This document shows positions 8,556 through 17,590 of a DNA stretch of 64,000 nt, piece by piece. The first letter of the stretch is position 1; every line of letters begins with the position of its first letter. This DNA comes from Oceanospirillaceae bacterium (lineage in GTDB: Bacteria; Pseudomonadota; Gammaproteobacteria; Pseudomonadales; Balneatricaceae): contig JABSQZ010000020.1 in the NCBI GenBank assembly GCA_013215505.1, positions 1-64,000 of the forward strand. Direction: 5' to 3'. A program made the translations under genes and the position numbers. The notes under the pieces were generated by a model. It saw only the letters and a program-made list of their open reading frames with translations, was not told the DNA's origin and did not search any database.

Positions 8556-8837
8556 TTAACTATTAAAGAAGCACTCCAGTTTCTCAAATATTTCATGGCT
8601 GGCTGCATGCTCTGTTATAGCAAGCACATCAATCAGTTTGTTGGTCTGTAATATCACTTGTTCGAGGCGTTTGTCCTCATCGACTAATAGCCAGATTTTA
8701 CTGAATTTCTTGTCGGCCATCGGCATACATAAAATGCCTTCCATATTGTAGGACCGGCGGGCAAACAGGCCGCATACATGCGACATTGTACCGGGATGGT
8801 TTCTTACCTTTAGCTCTAAAACAGCGCGCTTACTCAT
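8556..8837 (-). CDS. ilvN: Acetolactate synthase I small (regulatory) subunit
   Basis: 93 residues, matching the short IlvN of isozyme I (96 in E. coli) rather than the about 160-residue IlvH type. It is a single ACT domain: LELKVRNHPGTMSHVCGLFARR, followed by NMEGILCMP. It binds the catalytic subunit IlvB and confers valine feedback inhibition. It follows ilvB by 57 bp in the same orientation and shares its attenuated promoter. A decayed partial copy lies further downstream. Confidence 0.92.
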   Translation of the reverse strand: MSKRAVLELKVRNHPGTMSHVCGLFARRSYNMEGILCMPMADKKFSKIWLLVDEDKRLEQVILQTNKLIDVLAITEHAASHEIFEKLECFFNS

Positions 8838-8894
8838 AATAGTGATCCTGTCATTTTGGTTAATAGCTTAACTTGCCTGTACTTTTGCATGCGC

Positions 8895-10565
8895 TTAGCA
8901 AGCTTGCTGTTCAATTAAGTCTTTGTTGGCTGCCCCTGGGGGAACCATGGGAAATACCATCTCATTCTCATCGATGGGTACGTTGATCAGTACCACACCC
9001 GGTGTGTTTAAGGCCTGCTGCAAAGTGGCCTGCGGGTCCGCGGCAGTGGCCAGATCAAAGCCACTTGCTCCCATCGCTTGTGCGACTGCTGCATAGTTGA
9101 CCGCGTTACGGTTATTGATGGCGCTGAGGTTGCCTTTAAAAAATAAGGTTTGCTGTTGGCGTACTAATCCGAGACTGCGGTTGTTGAGCAATACAATTTT
9201 TAAATTCAGGTTGTGCTCGACAGCGGTGTCCAGTTCCTGGATGTTGATCAGAATGCTGCCATCACCGCTAAACAGCAATGACATGCGCTCGGGTTCTGCC
9301 AGTGCCGAACCTATGGCTGCCGGTAAGCCATAGCCCATAGTGCCTAAACCCCCCGAGCTGCTCCACTGACGGGGGCGATTGAAAGGGTAGACTTGAGCGG
9401 TCCACATCTGGTGTTGGCCAACATCGGTGTGTACATTGGTGTTTTCTCCGGCTATTTCTGCCACTTGTTGCAACAGACAATAAGGGTTTGAAAGCCGGCC
9501 GTGCGCCGGGGTGATGATGGCGTGTTTAGCTTTTAAGTATTGAATCCGCGCATGCCATTCAATGCGGTTGTCCGAGGGCATCAATTGCAACAGCTCTCTC
9601 AGGGTCGAGCCAATATCGGCATTAACGGCAAAGGTAGGGATTTTAAGTTTGCCTATTTCGCTCTTGTCGATATCGATGTGAATAACACTGGCTTGAGGGC
9701 AAAACTCACTGATTTTACCGGTAGCTCGGTCATCGAATCTGACTCCGGCGCCTATTAACAAATCGCACTCTTCTAAGGCGATGCTGGTGGCTTTAGTGCC
9801 ATGCATGCCCAGCATACCCATGTTTAGCGGATGACTATGAGGGAATACGCTCAGGGCTAAAAAGGTGGTGACCGCCGGGATATCTAATTGCTCGGCCAGT
9901 TGCACTAACTGTTCGCTGGCATCGGCGTTGATGACTCCGGCGCCGACCATCAACATCGGCCGCTGTGCAGACTCGATCATTTGTTTTATCTGTTTTATAT
10001 CGGCACTGGAGGGCTGGGCTAATGGTGCGGCTGTCCCCGGTTCTGGCCACTGCTGAATGTCGATCATCTGATTTTGTATATCTTTGGGAATGTCTATTGC
10101 CACAGGACCGGGACGTCCGGACAAGGCGATACTGAAGGCCTCGGGGATCACTTCTAACAGCTCTTCGATAGAGTGCACTAAGTAGTTGTGTTTAGTGATT
10201 GGCAGCATCAGACCGAAAGTGTCTATTTCCTGAAAGGCATCAGTGCCGAGCATAGCCGAGGGGACTTGGCCGGTGATGGCAACCACCGGAATTGAGTCCA
10301 GCTTGGCGTCGGCAATAGCAGTAATCAAGTTAGTGGCGGCGGGACCTGAACTGGCAAAGCAAACTGCGGCCTTACCAGTAACTCTGGCAATCCCCTGGGC
10401 AATAAAGCCTGCGGACTGCTCGTGTCTGACTAATACGTGTTTTATATCACTATCGAGCAGCGCATCATACATAGGCAAGTTTGCGCCACCTGGCATGCCC
10501 GCTATTTGTGTTATTCCCTGTCTCTCTAACAACTTGATGATTAATTGTGCGCCACTGATTTTCAT
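8895..10565 (-). CDS. ilvB: Acetolactate synthase I catalytic subunit
   Basis: 556 residues with the three-domain fold of thiamine-diphosphate enzymes. The N-terminal PYR domain carries the catalytic Glu in VLVRHEQSAGF (about residue 49); the middle FAD-binding-type domain runs roughly 195-340. The C-terminal PP domain has the Mg/ThDP motif GDGSILINIQEL and then LLNNRSLG. It condenses two pyruvates to acetolactate, or pyruvate plus 2-oxobutyrate, in branched-chain amino acid synthesis. The start is supported by GAGAGG seven bases upstream. The preceding attenuator and pairing with short ilvN identify isozyme I. No ilvC or ilvD is present nearby. Confidence 0.95.
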   Translation of the reverse strand: MKISGAQLIIKLLERQGITQIAGMPGGANLPMYDALLDSDIKHVLVRHEQSAGFIAQGIARVTGKAAVCFASSGPAATNLITAIADAKLDSIPVVAITGQVPSAMLGTDAFQEIDTFGLMLPITKHNYLVHSIEELLEVIPEAFSIALSGRPGPVAIDIPKDIQNQMIDIQQWPEPGTAAPLAQPSSADIKQIKQMIESAQRPMLMVGAGVINADASEQLVQLAEQLDIPAVTTFLALSVFPHSHPLNMGMLGMHGTKATSIALEECDLLIGAGVRFDDRATGKISEFCPQASVIHIDIDKSEIGKLKIPTFAVNADIGSTLRELLQLMPSDNRIEWHARIQYLKAKHAIITPAHGRLSNPYCLLQQVAEIAGENTNVHTDVGQHQMWTAQVYPFNRPRQWSSSGGLGTMGYGLPAAIGSALAEPERMSLLFSGDGSILINIQELDTAVEHNLNLKIVLLNNRSLGLVRQQQTLFFKGNLSAINNRNAVNYAAVAQAMGASGFDLATAADPQATLQQALNTPGVVLINVPIDENEMVFPMVPPGAANKDLIEQQAC

Positions 10566-10595
10566 AACTGCCTCTCGCTATAGGTTATTTGGGGC

Positions 10596-10633
10596 AAAAA
10601 AAAACCCCCTTCGGCTTTCGCCGAAGGGGGTTT
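10596..10633 (-). terminator. ilvB attenuator terminator
   Basis: On the minus strand a 14-bp perfect stem (arms 10620-10633 and 10602-10615) closes a GAAA tetraloop. Its 3' arm runs directly into nine consecutive T residues. It stands between the leader peptide ORF and ilvB, as in classical amino acid attenuation. Confidence 0.93.
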
Positions 10634-10650
10634 AATTGTCTGCTAAACCC
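10628..10650 (-). promoter_or_regulatory. ilvB antiterminator stem
   Basis: The minus-strand RNA has GGGUUUA (from 10650-10644) that can pair with UAAACCC (from 10634-10628), loop of nine. This second arm overlaps the 5' arm of the terminator, so the two structures exclude each other. Ribosome stalling on the Val codons of the leader would leave the antiterminator free to form. Confidence 0.75.
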
Positions 10651-10651
10651 G

Positions 10652-10738
10652 CTACGACGAAACGTTAACCACGACTAGGACCACGACAGAGACGACGTGT
10701 AGTAGTTGAGTGATTAAAGCCTGGATAGCGAATTTCAT
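10652..10738 (-). CDS. ivbL: ilvB operon leader peptide (IvbL-like)
   Basis: A 28-codon ORF, too short for normal gene calling, starting MKFAIQALITQLLH and then running VVSVVVLVVVNVSS to a TAG. Nine of its last 14 residues are Val, with Leu codons interspersed. Its stop lies just before the antiterminator arm. Sequence differs from E. coli IvbL but composition and position are the same, as expected because only regulatory codons are conserved. It should sense valyl- and leucyl-tRNA charging. The ribosome-binding site is weak. Confidence 0.9.
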   Translation of the reverse strand: MKFAIQALITQLLHVVSVVVLVVVNVSS

Positions 10739-10775
10739 TATATGTTTGGGTATCTGTAAATTTGGATTTCCAAGA

Positions 10776-10803
10776 AATTAACAAACAATAGCCACTGGGT
10801 CAA
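10776..10803 (-). promoter_or_regulatory. Predicted sigma-70 promoter of the ilvB leader
   Basis: On the minus strand, TTGACC (from 10803-10798) and TTAATT (from 10781-10776) are separated by 16 bp. Transcription would start near 10768, about 30 nt before the leader ATG. A 12-bp dyad TTGGATTTCCAA at 10762-10773 overlaps the expected start region. Confidence 0.5.
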
Positions 10804-11182
10804 CAGCGGAATTGAAATTTATTGTGCTGAGTGGGAATTTTAGACTATTTTCTCAAGGAAATCTTTGTGGTAAAGAGCGCCGCTTAACCAACAGATACCA
10901 GTGGCTGATAGATTATTTGTAGGTGATGGCAGAGTAGTAGCAGAAATAGGGATTACTGTAGTGATGAAATAGATTGTTTGGATTTATAATGCTTATAATC
11001 AAATGGTTATATTTGGCATGCAATGTCTTTTGGTGTTTTATGAAACCAATATTGAGACAGTAAAAGCCATCAATAGTTGATGACAGAACTCAGTGTAAAT
11101 TGTTATAAATGAGTAGCGGAAACAAGCGGGACTATTATTTAGCTGTGTTACTGGCAAATGTTTTAATCAAAAGGATTTAACT
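10804..11182. other. Intergenic region, nothing assigned
   Basis: About 380 bp of AT-rich DNA between the divergent ilvB promoter and the SGNH hydrolase gene. It presumably holds the promoter of the latter; the hydrolase has a plausible AAAGGA site at 11170-11175. I see no ORF, RNA gene or repeat. Confidence 0.4.
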
Positions 11183-11830
11183 ATGCAACAGATCTTAATT
11201 TATTCGGACAGTCTAACCTGGGGAATCATTCCCGACAGTCGTAAGCGATTGTCCTTTGACAAGAGGTGGCCTGGGGTTTTTGAGGATAAACTAAAAGCTG
11301 CAGGCAATAACATCAGAGTATTGGAAAATTGCCTCAATGGTCGGCGCACCGTCTGGAGTGACCCCTACAAAGAGGGCCGGGATGGATCAGAAGGGTTCGC
11401 TCAAGTGTTAGAGATGCACGCCCCCCTTAGCTTAGTGATTTTGATGCTGGGCACTAATGATTTTCAATGTACACACAACAACACTGCCTGGATGTCGGGA
11501 CAGGGCATGGCCAAGTTGATCAACATTATCCGCACCGCGCCTATAGAACCGGGCATGCCAGTACCAGAGATTTTAGTGGTAGCACCACCGAGCATGTTGA
11601 CGCCCAAAGGTGCGCTGGTCAGAAAGTTTTCTGGTGCACAAAATCGCAGTGTCGGTCTCAGCCAGGAGCTAGAACATATTGCCGAAATGCATCACTGCCA
11701 TTTTTTTGATACGGCCGCAGTTACAGCGGCAAGCACTGTCGATGGTATTCATTTAGATGAGTCACAACATTGTGTATTAGGGGCAGCAGTTGCCGACGCC
11801 GTAGTGGCTTTTAACATTTTAAAAAATTAA
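11183..11830 (+). CDS. SGNH/GDSL-type hydrolase (arylesterase/acyltransferase-like)
   Basis: 215 residues. Block I carries the nucleophile Ser10 in IYSDSLTWG (the usual G of GDSL is S here). Block III is LMLGTNDFQ and block V DGIHLDESQH, with the Asp-His pair. The pattern and length match the small arylesterase/acyltransferase type known from Mycobacterium smegmatis. No signal peptide is seen, so it is cytoplasmic. It hydrolyses or transfers an acyl ester of unknown identity. It precedes a VOC-family gene by 38 bp and an agmatine-deiminase-like gene, probably in one operon; the shared role is not evident. Confidence 0.8.
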   Translation: MQQILIYSDSLTWGIIPDSRKRLSFDKRWPGVFEDKLKAAGNNIRVLENCLNGRRTVWSDPYKEGRDGSEGFAQVLEMHAPLSLVILMLGTNDFQCTHNNTAWMSGQGMAKLINIIRTAPIEPGMPVPEILVVAPPSMLTPKGALVRKFSGAQNRSVGLSQELEHIAEMHHCHFFDTAAVTAASTVDGIHLDESQHCVLGAAVADAVVAFNILKN

Positions 11831-11868
11831 TCAGCGTGATTATCTTAGCTTGGTTTAAAGGAAATTAA

Positions 11869-12273
11869 ATGGCGCTAACAAATGGGATCAATCATCTAGG
11901 CCTAACAGTAAAAGATTTATCGAAAAGCAGGGCTTTTTTTGTAGAATTATTGGGCTGGAAAGAATCAGGGTTTGATAGTAGTTATCCGCGTACTGCAGTC
12001 TCGGATGGGTTGATTAAACTCACTTTATGGCAAGTGCAAAACCCCGGCGAAGTAGCGGCTTTTGATCGGCGCAAAAACTTGGGATTGCATCACCTGGCGT
12101 TGGAAATCGACACTGAGGAAAAACTCCAGCAGTTGTACCAAAAAGCACGGGTCTATCCTGGGGTAGACATAGAATTTGCCCCTGAGAATTTAGCTGGTGG
12201 TCCCCGTAAGCATATGATGTGCTCGGAGCCTGGTGGGCTGCGTATAGAGTTTATCTGGCCAGCCAATGTCTAA
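11869..12273 (+). CDS. VOC (glyoxalase/bleomycin resistance) family protein
   Basis: 134 residues forming one full vicinal-oxygen-chelate module. The first beta-alpha unit reads INHLGLTVKDLSKSRAFFVELLGW, the second LGLHHLALEIDTEEKLQQLYQ, and it ends in PGGLRIEFIWP. Candidate metal ligands are the His in NHLGL, the His pair in LHHLAL and the Glu in RIEFIW. Such proteins act as isomerases, dioxygenases or resistance proteins, and substrate cannot be told from this sequence. It lies between the SGNH hydrolase and the deiminase genes. Confidence 0.8.
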   Translation: MALTNGINHLGLTVKDLSKSRAFFVELLGWKESGFDSSYPRTAVSDGLIKLTLWQVQNPGEVAAFDRRKNLGLHHLALEIDTEEKLQQLYQKARVYPGVDIEFAPENLAGGPRKHMMCSEPGGLRIEFIWPANV

Positions 12274-12296
12274 ATCAAGGATCGACGGGGAAATGT

Positions 12297-13424
12297 ATGT
12301 TAAGTCGTAGAAAGTTTAACCGCAATGTAGCAGGCTTAGCTGCAGGCTTACTGTCTTGTACAACATTATCAGCGCATAGCCGCCTTGCATCCAAAGAGTG
12401 GTTCATGCCAGAAGAGCAGGCTAGCCATTTGCTGACCTGGATGGGGTTTATCGCCAATGAAGATATTTGGCACCCTTCGCAAATAACTGCTGTGCAGAAA
12501 AATTTGCTGTTAATCGCCAATACTATCGCTAAATACGAATCGGTAAATATGCTGGTTAGGGCACAAGATTATTCACTGGCCATCGCTATGTTGGCTGATT
12601 TTCCAAAGCGCAAGTATCCAATCAATTTTATTGAATGTGAATTTGATGATTTATGGTTACGCGATAGCGGCCCGATCTTTTTAATTAACGGCAGTGGTGA
12701 ACATGCGGCTATCGACTTCAACTTTAACGGTTGGGGCAACAAACAACAGCATCCAAAGGATGCAAAAGTTGCTGAGTTTATAGCGGCACAAGCAGCCGCT
12801 AAAAGAATTGTTTCCAGTATTGTCATGGAGGGCGGTTGTTTTGAATTGGACGGTGCTGGCACCGCAATAATGACCGAGAGCTGTATTCTTAATGACAACC
12901 GTAACCCCGGAATATCTAAGCAACAGATTGAAAACGAGTTAAAGCAGTTACTTAACTTGCGCAAAATAATCTGGCTCAAAGGGGTTAAAGGTGCCGATAT
13001 CACCGATGCTCACACCGACTTTTACGCGCGCTTCGCCTACCCTGGAGTGGTAGTGATTAGCCGGGATAACGATAGCAGCTCGCCCGACTACCAACAGACT
13101 CGTGACAATATTGAGTATCTGAAAACGGTGACGGATGCCAGTGGCAGGTCACTGGAATTGGTTATCATGGATGCCCCTGAAACTATCAATGGCCAGTATG
13201 GCGAGTCAGATTTTGCCGCCGGCTATTTAGGTTATTATCTGTGTAATCAAGCTATTATCATGCAAAAATTTGGTGATAAAGAAGCAGACAATGCCGCGTG
13301 GGAAACTATGCAAGATCTGTTTCCCAACTATCATATTGAGCAGATAGCAGTAGATGCTATTGCCAGTGGCGGTGGCACTATTCACTGCGCGACACAGCAG
13401 CAACCCCTGAGAGTTAAAATATAG
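12297..13424 (+). CDS. Exported agmatine deiminase / peptidylarginine deiminase-family protein
   Basis: 375 residues from ATG 12297; the upstream open frame lies over the VOC gene and is not used. The N-terminus MLSRRKFNRNVAGLAAGLLS has an S-R-R-x-F twin-arginine motif followed by a hydrophobic stretch, so export by Tat is likely. Family landmarks are FDDLWLRDSGPIF, FNGWGNK, VMEGGCFELDG, ITDAHTDFYARF and the catalytic Cys near residue 364 in GGGTIHCATQQQP. Agmatine deiminases make N-carbamoylputrescine and ammonia and are normally cytoplasmic, so a Tat signal is unusual. A general guanidine-modifying enzyme of the same family is the alternative. Confidence 0.8.
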   Translation: MLSRRKFNRNVAGLAAGLLSCTTLSAHSRLASKEWFMPEEQASHLLTWMGFIANEDIWHPSQITAVQKNLLLIANTIAKYESVNMLVRAQDYSLAIAMLADFPKRKYPINFIECEFDDLWLRDSGPIFLINGSGEHAAIDFNFNGWGNKQQHPKDAKVAEFIAAQAAAKRIVSSIVMEGGCFELDGAGTAIMTESCILNDNRNPGISKQQIENELKQLLNLRKIIWLKGVKGADITDAHTDFYARFAYPGVVVISRDNDSSSPDYQQTRDNIEYLKTVTDASGRSLELVIMDAPETINGQYGESDFAAGYLGYYLCNQAIIMQKFGDKEADNAAWETMQDLFPNYHIEQIAVDAIASGGGTIHCATQQQPLRVKI

Positions 13425-13521
13425 TAAGCCTCTAGAGGTTTGCTAATATCTAAAAAACTTGATTATAAATAAAGATTTAGTCTTATAAGCTAATTTTTTT
13501 GCAACTAATTATGGAGCAATA

Positions 13522-14415
13522 ATGAAACGTACTGGTCACAGATACATAGATGTAGCGACAAACACTACCTTGGATACTTGGTTTCCCAGAGATAACCAAC
13601 GCATTGTCAGATCTTGCCTGGCACAACAGACCGGTTTAATTAAAAGCGACTTTATTGAAATAGAAATTGTCGATTTGAGTATTGCTGCGACTACCACTGA
13701 AGAGGCCTATCTGAGGCTGCACTTACTCTCCGAATGTGCGGTATTACCTAACGAGCTTAATCTTGACGGGATCTTTGCATTGCTACCTAACATCGCCTGG
13801 ACCTCGGCGGGGCCTGTACTGCCTAAAGATGTTGACCAGTTGCGTGGCTTAATTGCAGAGCATGCCCATCATTTACGTGTGACATCTATCGATAAATTTC
13901 CACGGATGACCGATTACGTGATTCCGGAGGGAGTACGCATTGGCGATGCCGACCGGGTCAGATTAGGGGCGCATTTGGCACCAGGTACTACGGTGATGCA
14001 CGAAGGCTTTGTTAACTTTAATGCCGGGACAATGGGCGACTGTATGGTTGAAGGGCGAGTAACTCCAGGAGTGATCGTCGGGAAAAACTCCGATGTGGGC
14101 GCTGGTTCTTCGATTATGGGCACTTTATCTGGTGGCGGTAAACAAGTGAACTCTATCGGCCAGCGCAGCTTATTAGGCGCCAATGCCGGTATTGGTATCT
14201 CGCTGGGGGATGAATGTATCGTTGAAGCTGGGCTATATTTAACAGCGGGCACTAAAGTGAAAACCCCGGATGGTGAAATCGTCGCTGCACGTGCTCTCTC
14301 CGGCCGCTCAGGTTTGCTGTTCCGTCGCAATAGTATCAGTGGCACGGTGGAAGTACTGCCGACAGACTCATCTGTCTGGGGCGGATTAAACAACGCTTTA
14401 CACAACAATGATTAA
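13522..14415 (+). CDS. dapD: 2,3,4,5-tetrahydropyridine-2,6-dicarboxylate N-succinyltransferase, DapD type 2
   Basis: 297 residues. The C-terminal half is a left-handed beta-helix of hexapeptide repeats, with ADRVRLGAHLAPGTTVMHEGFVNFN, which matches the DapD of pseudomonads and actinobacteria. It is about 45 residues shorter than the Pseudomonas form as I remember it. The enzyme succinylates tetrahydrodipicolinate in lysine and diaminopimelate synthesis. The neighbours are not lysine genes. It begins 98 bp after the deiminase and has GGAG ahead of its ATG. Confidence 0.88.
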   Translation: MKRTGHRYIDVATNTTLDTWFPRDNQRIVRSCLAQQTGLIKSDFIEIEIVDLSIAATTTEEAYLRLHLLSECAVLPNELNLDGIFALLPNIAWTSAGPVLPKDVDQLRGLIAEHAHHLRVTSIDKFPRMTDYVIPEGVRIGDADRVRLGAHLAPGTTVMHEGFVNFNAGTMGDCMVEGRVTPGVIVGKNSDVGAGSSIMGTLSGGGKQVNSIGQRSLLGANAGIGISLGDECIVEAGLYLTAGTKVKTPDGEIVAARALSGRSGLLFRRNSISGTVEVLPTDSSVWGGLNNALHNND

Positions 14416-14440
14416 CCTTTAGCACAGTTAAAACCCTCTG

Positions 14441-14467
14441 GAACAGGCAGCGAGATGCTGCCTGTTC
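14441..14467 (+). terminator. Hairpin after dapD
   Basis: Perfect 11-bp inverted repeat GAACAGGCAGC (14441-14451) / GCTGCCTGTTC (14457-14467) with a 5-nt loop, 26 bp after the dapD stop. It has no T-tract, so it may act in RNA stability or as a weak terminator. Confidence 0.5.
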
Positions 14468-15086
14468 GGCTCTCTTATCCCTTAAGGGGGCATGTCTTAA
14501 GCCAACTAATCTATACAGTGGACAAAAGCCGACTAACCCAGTCAATCATGGCACTAACCCAATCCACCCCCCACACACAGAGTTTGCGGCCCAACAAATA
14601 TGCTACTCAAGAGCGCCATCCGTAACAGAGTTCTCAACCCTCTAACCAGCCCACCAGAATTTTTCATGAGTTACCTGAATAAGTTAGGTATCAATTTGTA
14701 TAAATGATGCATAACAATTTAGAGTATTGCGGCAATCAGATCTGTGATTAAGTGACCTAAAACTGAATTATTTAATAGTATTGAAACCCTTTGAAATTGC
14801 AAAATTTTGCTGCTGTGGTTGGAGTAGACCAGGCTTTTAGCCGATAGTTTTAGAGTAACGTCTAATCTCATTTATGGGGGTGAATTCAATCCCGAGCGAC
14901 TTTGGTGTAACGCCCTATCAGGCTCTTGCTAAAGCAGCAATGCAACAGTCATTATCAGGCTATTTGCATGCCTAACTCTTCCATGAGGGCACTGCCTAAG
15001 TTGGTCGCTAGGATAAAGGTGTTAATTAGCAAATGTTCACTATACTAAAACCACATTTAGCGATAAAACTATTAACGGAGAAGGAA
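14468..15086. other. Intergenic region, no supported gene
   Basis: About 620 bp. A 33-codon frame from ATG 14874 exists, but it has no ribosome-binding site and no resemblance I recognise, so I do not call it. No RNA gene or repeat was found. The haemoglobin promoter is presumably near the 3' end. Confidence 0.35.
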
Positions 15087-15446
15087 ATGTCGGACACACT
15101 TTTTAACAAGTACGGTGGATTCGAAACGTTTAGCACAATAGCATCTAACTTTTATAAAAAAGTATTAGATTCAGAGAAAATTGAGCACTATTTTCGCGAT
15201 ATTGATATAAATCGATTGATATCTCATCAGACAAATTTCTTAGCCAAAGCGTTAGGCGGTCCTGATAAATATAAGGGAAGAGATCTAGCACTTGCCCATG
15301 CGAATATGAATATCTCTTCAGAGGATTTTAACGAAGTCGTAGAATTACTTGAAGAGGCATTGGAAGAAGCCGGTGTAGAGGAAGCAGATATTCTGACAAT
15401 ATTATCTGCTATCGGTGGCTTGAAAGAACAAATCGTAATGCTGTAG
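15087..15446 (+). CDS. Truncated haemoglobin, group I (TrHbN-like)
   Basis: 119 residues from ATG 15087, preceded by GGAGAAGGAA; an upstream in-frame ATG at 15033 is not needed. The 2-on-2 globin signature is visible: YGGFETFSTIASNFYKKV, with Tyr B10 near residue 23, Phe CD1 near 36 in HYFRDIDI, and the proximal His near 71 in LALAHANMNIS. It should bind haem with O2 or NO in the cytoplasm. It is followed by a hybrid histidine kinase after 34 bp, so both are probably one operon. That suggests a gas- or redox-sensing role as well as NO detoxification; the link is inference. Confidence 0.85.
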   Translation: MSDTLFNKYGGFETFSTIASNFYKKVLDSEKIEHYFRDIDINRLISHQTNFLAKALGGPDKYKGRDLALAHANMNISSEDFNEVVELLEEALEEAGVEEADILTILSAIGGLKEQIVML

Positions 15447-15480
15447 ACCCTTCAAGGCATAATCAGGAAATCATTCATAG

Positions 15481-17589
15481 ATGAAAGAAGTCTTAACAGA
15501 GCTACTTTGTAACCTTGATACTGGCGTAGGAATCTGTGAGCTTGATAGCCTGTGTTTGGTAGAATACAACGATACACTAGCTAATTGGTTATCTGTTGAT
15601 GAAGCGAAATTTTGTCTGCCGAACTATTTTTCGGATGAAATAATAAAACGCATTAATAAAGCGATTAAGAAAAATCGTAAACTGCGCTTTAACCACACTA
15701 TTACCAGCAACTCTCGAAATGAAAACGTCGACTTCAATGTTAAGCTTACGCAACTTTCAGACGGTAATACTTACTTGCTGTTGCAAGGGGTTGTCAATAA
15801 TGCAGACATAGAATTGCAAAGAATAATGAAAGATCACGACTCATTGAATGAAACGATTAAACGACAGCTTAAAAGGGAAAAACTAAAGGCAGAAGCTGCA
15901 AATAAATCAAAAAGTGAGTTCCTAGCGACAATGAGCCACGAAATCCGCACGCCAATGAATGGCGTATTAGGGATGCTCGGATTATTATTGACAACTGAAT
16001 TAAACAAAGATCAGCTGCATAAAATGGGGTTGGCAAGAACAAGTGCAGAATCACTGCTGACGATAATAAACGATATATTGGATTTTTCTAAAATTGAAGC
16101 GGGACAAATGGAACTGGAGGTTCTTGAATTCAATTTAACAGATATGCTGGGCGATTTTGCTGAAACTATGGCACTAAGAGCTGAAGCAAAAGGTATTGAA
16201 GTTGTATTGGACACTGTTGATATCGATCATTCTTTGGTCATGGGGGATCCCGGTCGTATACGTCAAGTATTGACCAACATAGTAGGCAATGCCATCAAAT
16301 TTACTGAGTCTGGTGAAATTGTCATTCGTGCCAAAACAATTGTTTGCGATGACATTAATATTAGCTTTCACTGTGCGATCCAAGACACGGGTATAGGTAT
16401 TCCCAACGATAGAATTGCTGCGCTGTTCGATCCGTTTGTACAAGTAGATAAGTCAACGACTCGAAAATATGGTGGCACGGGACTGGGTCTGTCAATTACT
16501 AAAAAGCTGTGTAAATTATTGGGCGGAAACATAAGCGCCGGTAGTGAATTAGGGCTGGGAAGTTGTTTTTCGATAGACATCAATTTGCAGGTAAGTTCCA
16601 AATCTCAGCCTGTACATCCACTACTTGATGTTAATAATTTACGGATTTTGATAGTCGCCGACAATGACAGTTGCAGAGCATCATTAAGTCGACAATTGGG
16701 ACATTGGAATATAGACGTTACTGAAGTCAAAACTGCTGTTCAAGCGTTACAATTTTGCCGAGAAAAAGTCAAAGTTGCAAAAAATAATGCCGCTGTTTTT
16801 GATTGCGTATTTATAGATATGCAAATGCCAGAAATGGATGGATTCGAGCTAGCCAAGCTGATACGACAAGACAGCTCTTTTACTATAGCCAAGCTCTTTG
16901 CTATGGTGCCGCTGTCAAATAATCAAACAAAACAGCAATTACTCAAATTTGGCTTTGACGGTTTGTTTGCAAAGCCGATAACAACCAAGAGCCTTTTTGC
17001 TGCATTCGATATTGCATTAAATAGAGATACGCTGGAATATGCCAAACATAGCTTCCAGCCTTCTACCAGTACGGGTTATTTAAATAGTATTGACAGCGCC
17101 GAACCTAACAAAAGTTCAGATGATTTCCCTGAGAATACACGTATATTACTTGTCGAAGACAATACCACCAATCAAGTTGTAGTATTGGGTATTTTAAAGC
17201 GTTTTGGTTTGACCGCTGATGTAACCTGCGATGGTATAGAAGCACTAAGCGCACTGTCTTCAGCGCCCGACGACTGCCCCTATCAGTTAATATTGATGGA
17301 CTGTCAAATGCCGGAAATGGATGGCTATGAAGCGACTCAAAACATCCGCTCAGGTCAGGCTGGAGAAAACAATACAGAGATAGCAATTATTGCTTTGACC
17401 GCCAATGCTATGCAAGGCGATAGGGAAAAGTGCCTTAAAGCTGGAATGGATGATTATCTGACGAAACCCATTGATCCTGAAAGTTTACTGACAAAGCTTC
17501 AACAATGGTTATTAGCTGTTTCAAACAGCGACCAGTTAATGGATGTTCAGCCTAAATACCTGTTTAAAAAAGAAAATATACAAACGTAG
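15481..17589 (+). CDS. Cytoplasmic hybrid sensor histidine kinase with two receiver domains
   Basis: 702 residues. Order: a PAS-like N-terminal region (about 10-110), a short coiled coil (115-145), HisKA with phospho-His153 in [13 protein letters not shown], and HATPase with an N-box (NIVGNAIKF, about 263) and a G-box (GGTGLGLSI, about 332). REC1 follows with Asp about 446 in [11 protein letters not shown], then REC2 with Asp about 606 in [11 protein letters not shown] and its Lys in YLTKPID. No membrane helix is present. It lies directly after the haemoglobin gene, which may act as or feed its sensor. The coding frame stops shortly before an HPt domain that continues in another frame, so a C-terminal HPt has been lost. 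Confidence 0.9.
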   Translation: MKEVLTELLCNLDTGVGICELDSLCLVEYNDTLANWLSVDEAKFCLPNYFSDEIIKRINKAIKKNRKLRFNHTITSNSRNENVDFNVKLTQLSDGNTYLLLQGVVNNADIELQRIMKDHDSLNETIKRQLKREKLKAEAANKSKSEFLATMSHEIRTPMNGVLGMLGLLLTTELNKDQLHKMGLARTSAESLLTIINDILDFSKIEAGQMELEVLEFNLTDMLGDFAETMALRAEAKGIEVVLDTVDIDHSLVMGDPGRIRQVLTNIVGNAIKFTESGEIVIRAKTIVCDDINISFHCAIQDTGIGIPNDRIAALFDPFVQVDKSTTRKYGGTGLGLSITKKLCKLLGGNISAGSELGLGSCFSIDINLQVSSKSQPVHPLLDVNNLRILIVADNDSCRASLSRQLGHWNIDVTEVKTAVQALQFCREKVKVAKNNAAVFDCVFIDMQMPEMDGFELAKLIRQDSSFTIAKLFAMVPLSNNQTKQQLLKFGFDGLFAKPITTKSLFAAFDIALNRDTLEYAKHSFQPSTSTGYLNSIDSAEPNKSSDDFPENTRILLVEDNTTNQVVVLGILKRFGLTADVTCDGIEALSALSSAPDDCPYQLILMDCQMPEMDGYEATQNIRSGQAGENNTEIAIIALTANAMQGDREKCLKAGMDDYLTKPIDPESLLTKLQQWLLAVSNSDQLMDVQPKYLFKKENIQT

Positions 17590-17590
17590 A

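Noticed and set aside
14874-14975. 33-codon frame upstream of the truncated haemoglobin gene
   Set aside because: No ribosome-binding site and no similarity I can recall; too short to support.
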